Both the position numbers and the translations under genes were made by a program. Below are positions 56,961 through 64,000 of a DNA stretch of 64,000 nt, piece after piece; the first letter of the stretch is position 1; every line of letters starts with the position of its first letter. The stretch comes from Adiantum capillus-veneris (lineage: Eukaryota; Streptophyta; Polypodiopsida; Polypodiales; Pteridaceae): assembly GCA_014529385.2 (NCBI GenBank), contig CM043969.1, forward strand, positions 25,189,946 through 25,253,945, given 5' to 3'. The notes beneath the pieces were generated by a model. The model searched no databases, was not told where the DNA came from, and was given only the letters and a program-made list of their open reading frames with translations.

Positions 56961-58590
56961 TATGGTGACCGCGGAGAGCACGACGGCTTTGAGAGCTTTG
57001 AGGCGATAGCTTGCTCGCTCTCGACGGTAGAGAGATTAAGAAATCTTGGAAGTTTTGTGAGAAAGCAATGGGAACTTGTGAGCTCAGTTGAGAGTGATGT
57101 ATGCTCTTGTGGAAGCTCAGAAAGGAGTGTGGAAGATTGTGTGTAAGTGAAGGTGCTGCCCTAAAACTGTGTGCGCAGCAACACTGTTTTCAGATTTGTT
57201 TTTCTCCTTGTAGAATGCAGATCTGAGAATTCTGTCGACGATGCCCATCCGTTTTGACGTGGTCTACAACTTTGCAGAGGAAACTTTTTTGCAAATTCCT
57301 CACCGTTTTGCTGATATTCAGCTCAGACTGACTGTATACAGAAATTCCAGATTTTCTGTTGTCGCATTGTGTGCGAGTTTGATGCACTTTTGGAAGCACG
57401 GGAGATGCTTGAAGTTGAGTGCATAAATTCTGAGCTGAAGATGCAATTGCAGCTTGTGTTAAGCTTGTGGTTTGAGGGTTTTCTGGTAGACTTGGGCAAC
57501 GAAGTACGGAGGCGTTTACACACCACCGAAGCGGTCTCTTGAGAGACGCAGGTTTTTGGAGCACACAGGTGGAGCTTCTTTCACTGGTTTTCACAGGATA
57601 CTTTGGCAGTGATTTTGTGCTTGGATTCATGGTCTTTGCGGATGGTTTGCATATGGTTATGGCACATGGTTGATGCCCATTATACATGCATTTTGGCAAG
57701 CACTTTCAAGTGCCGGTGAGCTCTCTTGAGAGCATTGTTTTCGCATTGATCAAATTCCGGATTGCAAATCTTTTGGCGCTTGCTTATGCGCGGTCACTCC
57801 GTTGATGTACGTTGAGTGAGGATTGCCATTGTATGTGAAAATGTGGAGCCATTTTGGCATTTCTACTCATTGGCATTGAGTAGTGTTATGGTTTATGGTA
57901 GAGATTGCACTTGAGTTTTTTGCTCAGTTTTCAGGGGAAATTCTGTCGTATTTTTCCCGGATTCTCGCCATAGTTTGTGATCGAGTGTTTACTCTCACTT
58001 TGACAGGTTTTGTCAGTTTGGACACAGTTTTGTGTTTTTGTATCCACTCTCGCAAGAGTGAGGAGTTGTGTATCTTTCTTTGCTTGAGACAGTGGTTTGC
58101 TCTCGGGTGGGAGAGTCTTGTGATCTCGAGCATTGTTTGCCATAGTTTTGCAGAGCTTATGCATGTATATTGAGTGTAGTTTGATGCGCATTGATTGATC
58201 ATTGTATTGAGCTTGCAGGACAATGGTTATTTTGTGTTGATAGCCATTGTGCGTCGAAACTCTGGCGAAATTTTCCCAAGAGTTTTATGCGTATCATTTA
58301 TGCGATCTAGGTAGAGATTGCAGGTTGCACTCAGCATTTGCGTGCGGTGTTCTCTGCAGGTGGGAGATTTGTGCGTGTGTATGCATCGATACCGCACACT
58401 GTGGGCTTGGTGATTAGCTCACAGATTGCAGTGTGATACTAGAGCATGCGAGGCTTGTATTGACATTGCGGGAGCTCTATTTTGGAGTGTGTCTCACAGG
58501 TTTTACATTGTGTTTCTGGCCATATTGGTAGACAGTTTCCAGGTGTTGTTGGTGAGGTGGTTTTGCTTTCTAGTTTGCTACATTGTGCTC
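56961..58590 (+). other. Long leader of the copia derivative
   Basis: 1.6 kb without a supported ORF. Unusual length for a copia leader. It could hold packaging signals, the usual cis elements of a non-autonomous element (inference). Confidence 0.5.
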
Positions 58591-59049
58591 ATGGCAGAGA
58601 CAGGTGATCGATCAGATTGTGACCTCTCACAGATGCGCATGTGTGATGGGTCAGACTTTGCGGCATGGAGAGAGTGTATGCTTGATGCATTGACACAGCG
58701 AGGGTTGCATCGACCATTGAGTGGTGATGCAGGTAGACCTTCAAACATGTCTAACGATCAGTGGCAGAAGCTAGAGGAGATGGAACTATCTACGCTCTCT
58801 TTGCACCTTGCGGAATCTGTATATGCTCTTGTTATGTATGAGACTACTTCAAGAGCACTTTGGCGCAGATTACATGATATGTATGATAGATCTGAGTCAT
58901 CACGGACTCCTGTGAGACATGTACATTCACGAGTACGTCGACAGGTGACATGTTGGTATTGTGGTCATTCTGGACACGTTAGACGACGTTGTTTTCATCG
59001 TATGCGACATCGTAGGAGACATGGCAGTCTCAGAGATGTATTGCTTTGA
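58591..59049 (+). CDS. gag: Shortened copia Gag with zinc knuckle
   Basis: 152 codons from ATG 58591 (MAETGDRSDCD). The N-terminal Gag part shows FAAWRECMLDALTQRGLHRP and LSLHLAESVYALVMYE, then ALWRRLHDMYDRSESS. It jumps to a knuckle CWYCGHSGHVRRRC (C-x2-C-x4-H-x4-C). About 100 residues of normal copia Gag between these parts are missing without loss of frame. The frame is open from 58426, but the ATG at 58591 better fits Gag starts. Ends in a four-base overlap with the protease frame. Confidence 0.65.
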   Translation: MAETGDRSDCDLSQMRMCDGSDFAAWRECMLDALTQRGLHRPLSGDAGRPSNMSNDQWQKLEEMELSTLSLHLAESVYALVMYETTSRALWRRLHDMYDRSESSRTPVRHVHSRVRRQVTCWYCGHSGHVRRRCFHRMRHRRRHGSLRDVLL

Positions 59050-59402
59050 CAGTTGAGGCACATGTAGTGTCGGAGTATGCTAGTGACGGGGATGTCACTT
59101 TTACCTCGAGCTATGCACGAGATGCTATACATGTGGATAGTGCACTCCCTTCGCAGTGGTTGCTAGACGCAGATGCTATGTTTCATGTCACGCTGCATCG
59201 TGCATGGTTTTGTAGCTATTCTAGCGGGATGCTTGGCAGTTTACGTTTGACCGATGGATCGGTGCATGCGATAGTAGGTGCAGGAGATGTGAGACTGTCA
59301 TTACCGAGTGGTGCATCTTACTTGTTACGACATGTGTGCTATGTATCAGATTTGACAGTGAGTTTGATCTCGATTGGTCAGCTTAGAGATTGTGGATGTT
59401 AG
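59046..59402 (+). pseudogene. Copia protease region with altered active site
   Basis: Reads SQWLLDADAMFHVTLHRAWF, where copia proteases have a WxxDSGA box; the catalytic Asp remains but Ser-Gly became Ala-Asp, so activity is unlikely. The following LRLTDGS, LLRHVCYVSDLTVSLISIGQL pattern is normal for the copia protease-to-integrase segment. No ATG start; the frame differs from gag, so expression would need frameshifting. Ends at TAG. Confidence 0.65.
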
Positions 59403-59426
59403 ATTTCGCTACGAGAGCAAGATTTT

Positions 59427-59651
59427 GTGATGCATTTGGGTTCGCTAGTGATTGCGAGAGGTGCCAGGAGTGGTACAGGTTACCCATTGCATGTGGGTCA
59501 CGAGAGAGACGGTGTTGTCTCTGTGATCATGCAGCCAGGTAGAGAGCGAGAGAGCAGGCGAGTCTCTTTGCTTGTGGGTTGCAGGATGCTTTGCATGGAG
59601 TGCAGAGCAGTGACCTTGTTGTGTAGGTTGCGTCTACGGATGCACAGGTAG
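59427..59651 (+). pseudogene. Pre-integrase remnant of the copia derivative
   Basis: MHLGSLVIARGARSGTGYPL matches the usual GSLVVAKG-like segment before the copia integrase zinc module. The rest is unrecognised, and no HHCC or DDE motif follows. Confidence 0.5.
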
Positions 59652-59695
59652 AGTGGGATAGCTCTAGTGAGTCACATAAGGATGAGTCATCAGAG

Positions 59696-60229
59696 GTGAT
59701 GAGAGATATGACTCACATGGATGCTGAGATGTCGGCTATTGTGGAGTCATTTCTTGATATGCTTATGCTAGAGCTTGATGCAGATTCAGGACAGATGGAT
59801 ACTCTTGGTACACATGTGATATGTGGTGGGCATGAGGAGTCACTCCAAAGCTCGGAGTCAGAGTGCCATGGTCTCTATGATAGGGGACATGATTGCCATG
59901 AGTTGAGTTCTGAGTTGGAGGTGGCAGAGATTGCCAGGGTTGCATCAACATTCGGTGTCCTCATGTACGAGATGCTGATCTCGAGGCCCGACATAGTAGC
60001 TGCAGTGGGAGAATTTGCAGCAGGGTTGATCAGTCGTTCGATGACTGATCTTGGCATAGAGCATAGGGGAGGTTTGCAAGTATTGGACCGATACTTGCAG
60101 GAGTGCATGAGCTCTTGTAGACTCTTTGCAGATCTTGGAGCTAGCTCTATGTGGCTTTCACAGTGGGATGTTTGTCTATCAGTAGAGCCGGATGCACTAG
60201 CTCATCGAGAGTCAGTGGGCATAGGTTGA
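59696..60229 (+). pseudogene. ORF with acidic start and RT-tail remnant
   Basis: 177 codons. The first half is Asp/Glu/Ser/His-rich and unrecognised. The second half, ARVASTFGVLMYEMLISRPD followed by IVAAVGEFAAG and LQVLDRYLQE, matches the copia segment between RT and RNase H (YxxAVGSLMY..TRPDI). No RNase H catalytic block follows. Confidence 0.55.
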
Positions 60230-60272
60230 GAGAATCTCTCACCTTCTATTAGTTGTACACTAGTAGATCTTG

Positions 60273-60296
60273 CTTAAAGGCACATTTGCCTTTAAG
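60273..60296 (+). other. Perfect hairpin next to the purine tract of the copia derivative
   Basis: cttaaaggca, a four-base loop, then its exact reverse complement; it ends where the purine tract begins. Could be an RNA stem in the 3' end of the transcript. Confidence 0.6.
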
Positions 60297-60304
60297 TGGG
60301 AGGT
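60294..60304 (+). promoter_or_regulatory. Polypurine tract of the copia derivative
   Basis: aagtgggaggt directly before TGTTGGGG, of the usual copia form. Confidence 0.75.
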
Positions 60305-60499
60305 TGTTGGGGTTAAGGCCTATGTGCCTTGAACGGTCGCCCAGGTCATGGGCGCCCGCCCACTGTTACCCTATACTTATAGTGAGTATACTGTATAGGG
60401 GGAGCTTCCACTTCAGAGTCTCCCCACCCATATCTGTGTTGTGTGTCTCCTTCTCTCTCTCTCTCACTCTTCGTCTGTGGTGCTCCCCGATCCCCTTCA
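60305..60499 (+). repeat. 3' LTR of the copia derivative (195 bp)
   Basis: Matches 56692-56946 except for a shorter (CT)n and a few substitutions. Followed by TSD accct (60500-60504). Confidence 0.9.
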
Positions 60500-60504
60500 A
60501 CCCT

Positions 60505-61002
60505 TGACTTATGTAGAACCCCATCCAGGTTAGCCTGCTTATATGTACCATTCGAAAAACAATCCACTACCTTGAAAGGGCCTTCCCACTTAATTTGAAA
60601 CTTCTTTTGTAAGGTGTTGTCCAACTTACTGTCGTAGCTCAAAACCAAGTCATGTTTCTTGATACCCTTACTTTTGACCTTTTCATTTATTTTTGCCAAA
60701 GCCTTATCCTGCATCTGCCCATAATGTTCCAATGCGCTCATCCTATCCAATTGAACCTCTTGTAATTGTAAGAGCCTCTCTTTGAATGCATCACTAGGCG
60801 GCCCAAGCAACTTCTCTAGCATCTTGACCACAGGCAACTCTACTTCCACAGGCAATAGTGCTTCCTTTCCATACACCAAATGAAATGGAGTAAACCCTGT
60901 ACCTGTCTTCACCGAAGTGCGGTAAGCCCATAATGCACTAGGCAATTCCAAATCCCAATTCTTTCCTTGGTGCTCTGTCACTTTTGAAAGAATTTGTACC
61001 AA
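60505..61002 (-). pseudogene. pol: Element G integrase, C-terminal half
   Basis: WDLELPSALWAYRTSVKTG, GFTPFHLVYGKEALLPVE, then the IKWEGPFKVVD (GPF) module and KQANLDGVLHKSR, cut by the copia derivative. The catalytic Glu lies just upstream (about 61010-61030, LNERFNGE in another frame). Confidence 0.8.
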
Positions 61003-61604
61003 CTCACCATTGAATCTTTCATTTAAGCCATTACACTGCGGATAATAAGGAGGGTATGTTGATGCCTAATCTTCATCTTCGCGCATAAAAAGTCTACCAG
61101 TTTAGCTCTAAATCCTGGCCCCTTATCTGAAAGTAGCTTGAACGGCACTCCAAACTTGCAACATATTTCATCTTACACAAATTTTTCCACATCCTTTGCA
61201 GTGATTTTTTTTACTGCTATGGCCTCTGCCCATCTAGAGAGATAGTCCACTGCAGTCAAAATATATCTTTTGCCCCTGCTTGTTATAGGTAACGAGCCTA
61301 TTGTATCAATCCCCCACTTTTTAAACACATCAAATGCCATAATGGTCCTTCGTAGCTCTGGCTTCAACACTCTCTTTCCAAATGCTCGACACCTATTGCA
61401 AGACCTACACCAATGGTGAATATCCTTGTGCAAACTAGGCCATACATACCCCTCTTGCAAGATCTTATGCAAGGTGATCTTTAGAGAAAAATGTCCGCCA
61501 CATGGGCCTTCATGATTCTCTTCCAACACTCTATAAAGCTCCTCCCGCCAAGGTACATGTCTCAACACAAGATCAGCCCCTTTCATGTACAAGACATCAC
61601 CAAT
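61003..61604 (-). pseudogene. pol: Element G integrase zinc module and core
   Basis: HHCC reads NHEGPCGGHFS ... CRSCNRC; catalytic Asp in WGIDTIGSLP; after a TAA (near 61172) the frame continues with FGVPFKLLSDKGPGF (second Asp), then shifts before the Glu. A TAG near 61604 separates it from the second RNase H. Confidence 0.8.
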
Positions 61605-62152
61605 CTATTTGTACCTGGATGCTCTACGCATAAAACCATACTTCTTAGACTTCTGAATGTCCTTCGAAATGATTCCTGTTAGCAAAAACCCCTCTTCTTG
61701 AGCCAAACTTTCCCGGCCATGATAAAGATGTAAATTGGTCCTCAACACAAATAGCTCCCCAATCATGCTTTGAGCTGCTTCATGTGCCTCTCCATTTAGA
61801 GCACGTTCAATGTGTCTCATGCTCCATGATTTGAACTTTTTTACCAGGCCTTTAATTCTGAAACACATTTCCTTCAATGAGGTGTTCTTTCTCTTCCACA
61901 CACCCAGCACTTGCTTCAAAACTAACAAGGCATCACCTTTTATGCTCAACCTTCTAATCCCATGCTTCAAAAAAATGTGTAATCCAGCTTCCAACGTAGC
62001 ATATTTAGCCTCTTGTTACTATGAGCATCCAATTTGAACCCTCTCTTACATACTAGCTTCCCCTCTAGATCATAACGTGCTATACTCCCTGAAGCTGCAT
62101 CGTGGCTCTTTCTGTATGAGCCATCAAAGAACAACACATGTGCATTGCTGAT
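61605..62152 (-). pseudogene. pol: Element G second (archaeal-type) RNase H
   Basis: HVLFFDGSYRKSHDAASGS (first Asp), then, after a shift, YATLEAGLHIFLKHGIRRL (Glu), KGDALLVLKQVLGVWKRKN (Asp), RHIERALNGEAHEAAQSM. This arrangement is the extra RNase H known from Tat elements. It would restore the activity lost in the first RNase H. Broken here by a frameshift near 62000. Confidence 0.75.
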
Positions 62153-62683
62153 CTATGGCATTTCTTCAACTACCTTTCTCATTGCCTCTTCCTTAACAAT
62201 AAGGGGATTCTCCTTGTAGGTCAACAAATTGGCTAGGGTAGCTCTTGTACTATCTTCCACTAGAAAAGAGAACTCAAAATCTTGCAGCTCAATTACCCAT
62301 TTCTTCACCACATTTGACATGTTAGTGCCATTATTCAACTGTGGCAAAAAAGCATAACTCGTCAAGAAAACAAAATGTCGTGATAGCAAGTAATGACAAA
62401 ATCGTCGACAAGCAAATATTACACTGGCCATCACTAGCTCTACTTCCGAGAATTTTCTCTCTACTACCAGCTTCACTCGGCTTGCACAATACATAGGCCT
62501 CATATAATGGTTTCCCTTCCCCCTTTGCAATAGCATGGCTCCAATGGAATCATCCCCTACTGATGGATTTACATAAAAAACTTGCTCCCAATCAGGAGCC
62601 TGCATGGCTGACAACCCCCCTAACACCTCTTTCACCTCTTGAAATACTTCTTCACACTTCTCATCCCGTTGCAATGGGATCAT
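62153..62683 (-). pseudogene. pol: Element G first RNase H, catalytic Asp missing
   Basis: Reads VFYVNPSVGDDSIGAMLLQ where an active enzyme has VDAS; followed by MYCASRVKLVVERKFSEVE and ACRRFCHYLL. Such a degenerate connection domain is normal for Tat elements. Confidence 0.75.
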
Positions 62684-63281
62684 GCTTTGCCACTTGTTGT
62701 AATGGATAAAGGAGCTGTGAAGACAATGGAATAAACCGTGCCATGTACTTTACTTTCTGTATAAAGGTTGCCAATTGCTTTGTACTCGTAGGTGATGGAA
62801 GAAGAATAATAGACTTAACCTTGTCTGGATCAGCCTCAATTCCATTTTCTGACACCATATGGCCCAATAACTTCACCCTTGGATGAGCTAGATGACATTT
62901 ATTTGGATTTAGTTGTCCTCCACATTCATCATATCGAGCCAATACCATCTGCAGCTTCTCATGGTGTTCAGCCCTACCGCTGTAGACACAGAAGTCGTCC
63001 ATAAAAGCCTTAACACAACTACCAATGAATGGCTCCAATACCCAATTTGCTCTCTCTTGATAGAAGGAAGGTCCATTTGTCAACCCAAATTGCAATACCG
63101 TGTAACAATAACAACCCCACAACGTAATGAAAGTTGTCTTTGTTTGGTCTTTAAGAGCAATCTTCAATTGAAAATAGCCTGAAAAACCATCACACATTGT
63201 ACCTCTCATAACCTGCCACCACTGAATCCAAGATTTGATCAATGAATGGAAGAGGATATGGGTTCTTCTTAGTTGCTGCAT
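62661..63281 (-). pseudogene. pol: Element G reverse transcriptase
   Basis: GFSGYFQLKIALKDQTKTTF, LQFGLTNGPSFYQERANWVL, the catalytic FMDDFCVYSG (FMDD form), LNPNKCHLAHPRVKLLGH. The frame changes near 63200, where the N-terminal third (63280-63440) follows in another frame. A small overlap with the RNase H frame shows a second shift. Confidence 0.8.
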
Positions 63282-64000
63282 TTAAGGGTTTAAAATCCAC
63301 ACAAATCCTCCACTTTCCGTCCTTCTTTGGGCTGACTAGTGACTGGACTCACCCATTCTGTGGTTTCAACTGGGACTATGAACCCTTCCTTCAATAACTT
63401 GTCCACATCTTCCCGCAAGGCTTCCATTTGCTATTGACCCATCCTTCTTAGCCTTTGCCACAATGGCTTAGCACCTTCTTTCATCTCTATATGCATCTCT
63501 TCACCCTTGAACCCTCTGATCTCTTCATACGAAGTAAGGAACAAATTAGAAAAACTAGCCAGCATGTGCAAATATATCTCCTTTCCATAGTTGAGAGGTC
63601 CCCACTGATCATTTGTGTCATCAATTCCTTCTTCTTTGACAATTCAACCTTGGTTTGCATCAGCCCTTCAATCACTTCATAAGGCCCTTCACTTTCATCT
63701 TCAATCTCGTCCACAAATGCAACTAAACCAAGGATATGGGTTCTTCTTAGTTGCTGCATTTAAGGGTTTAAAATCCACACAAATCCTCCACTTTCCGTCC
63801 TTCTTTGGGCTGACTAGTGACTGGACTCACCCATTCTGTGGTTTCAACTGGGACTATGAACCCTTCCTTCAATAACTTGTCCACATCTTCCCGCAAGGCT
63901 TCCATTTGCTATTGACCCATCCTTCTTAGCCTTTGCCACAATGGCTTAGCACCTTCTTTCATCTCTATATGCATCTCTTCACCCTTGAACCCTCTGATCT
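63253..64000 (-). repeat. Tandem duplication of the RT N-terminus and PR-RT linker of element G
   Basis: 63253-63731 (479 bp) is followed by a second copy from 63732. All 269 bases of the second copy visible in the window read identically to the first. The minus strand holds [16 protein letters not shown]-type RT start text and an acidic linker (VAFVDEIEDESEGPYEVIEG). The duplication would put a second RT start in front of the RT. Confidence 0.85.

Larger units (their letters stand above)
56692..60499 (+). mobile_element. Miniature copia derivative with gag, protease and RT-tail remnants
   Basis: LTRs 56692-56946 and 60305-60499, tRNA-Met primer site, purine tract, TSD accct. The 3.36-kb inside has a 1.6-kb leader, then shortened gag with a zinc knuckle, a protease, the start of the pre-integrase region, and the end of RT. 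Integrase core and most of RT are missing. It is therefore non-autonomous. Several in-frame deletions leave long open frames. Confidence 0.85.
60505..64000 (-). mobile_element. Element G: Tat Ty3/gypsy with two RNase H domains
   Basis: On the minus strand: PR-RT linker, RT, a degenerate RNase H, a second archaeal-type RNase H, integrase HHCC and core, and GPF module, ending at 56536 beyond the copia derivative. A second RNase H is the known mark of the Tat group. Several stops and frameshifts. Its gag, 5' LTR and 3' LTR are not in the window. Confidence 0.85.

Noticed and set aside
56691-57146. 151-codon ORF across the copia-derivative LTR
   Set aside because: Its middle is a translated (CT)n run, and it spans LTR, primer site and leader.

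Overview
The window is nuclear DNA of a land plant with a large, repeat-rich genome. Almost all of it is LTR retrotransposons nested in one another (Ty3/gypsy of Tat-like and chromovirus type, and Ty1/copia). Primer-binding sites (tRNA-Met type, and one TGGCGCC type), purine tracts, TG...CA LTR ends, target-site duplications (TSDs) and plant-type splice signals support this. No rRNA, tRNA, CRISPR or prokaryotic operon was seen. The species cannot be named from sequence alone.

Layout. 1-11679 (+): the 3' part of a large Tat-like Ty3 element (E1). It has pol (RT, RNase H, a duplicated integrase zinc module, integrase, then a retropepsin-like domain and W-x-x-K repeats), a 2.6-kb non-coding spacer with four copies of a 20-24 bp perfect palindrome every 284 bp, a second ORF of about 1070 codons (aORF), a purine tract and an 873-bp 3' LTR. 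E1 is inserted in chromovirus A (11680-18748, -), which has decayed gag-PR-RT-RNase H-IN, a leader ORF and a 3.1-kb 5' LTR. 18861-19180 and 28179-30188 (-) hold exon-like pieces of an unrecognised gene. One exon is split by chromovirus B (19181-28173, -; TSD gtgct), which keeps only leader, gag and the chromodomain tail between unequal LTRs. 30300-32471: a gag fragment (+) facing an inverted PR-RT fragment (-). 33069-40419 (+): a complete non-coding (LARD-like) LTR element. 40430-45607 (-): an intact copia element with identical 227-bp LTRs, a 1448-codon ORF and TSD tttgt. 46551-47220 (+): an RT fragment of an E1-like element, cut by the 3' LTR of E2 (47221-about 54110, -). E2 is a diverged relative of E1 with a decayed aORF and its own, different palindrome series upstream of it. 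54121-56160: (CT)n and unassigned sequence. 56170-64000: a Tat element G (-) with two RNase H domains, its integrase C-terminus split by a miniature copia derivative (56692-60499, +; TSD accct).

How the parts fit. The most unusual signal is the shared plan of E1 and E2: a non-coding spacer carrying CG-centred perfect palindromes 180-220 bp upstream of a second ORF. The ORF proteins of the two copies match at both ends, while the palindrome sequences differ. E1 also carries a retropepsin after the integrase and a duplicated HHCC module. Only the copia element at 40430-45607 looks potentially autonomous. The other elements have stops, frameshifts, deletions or inversions.
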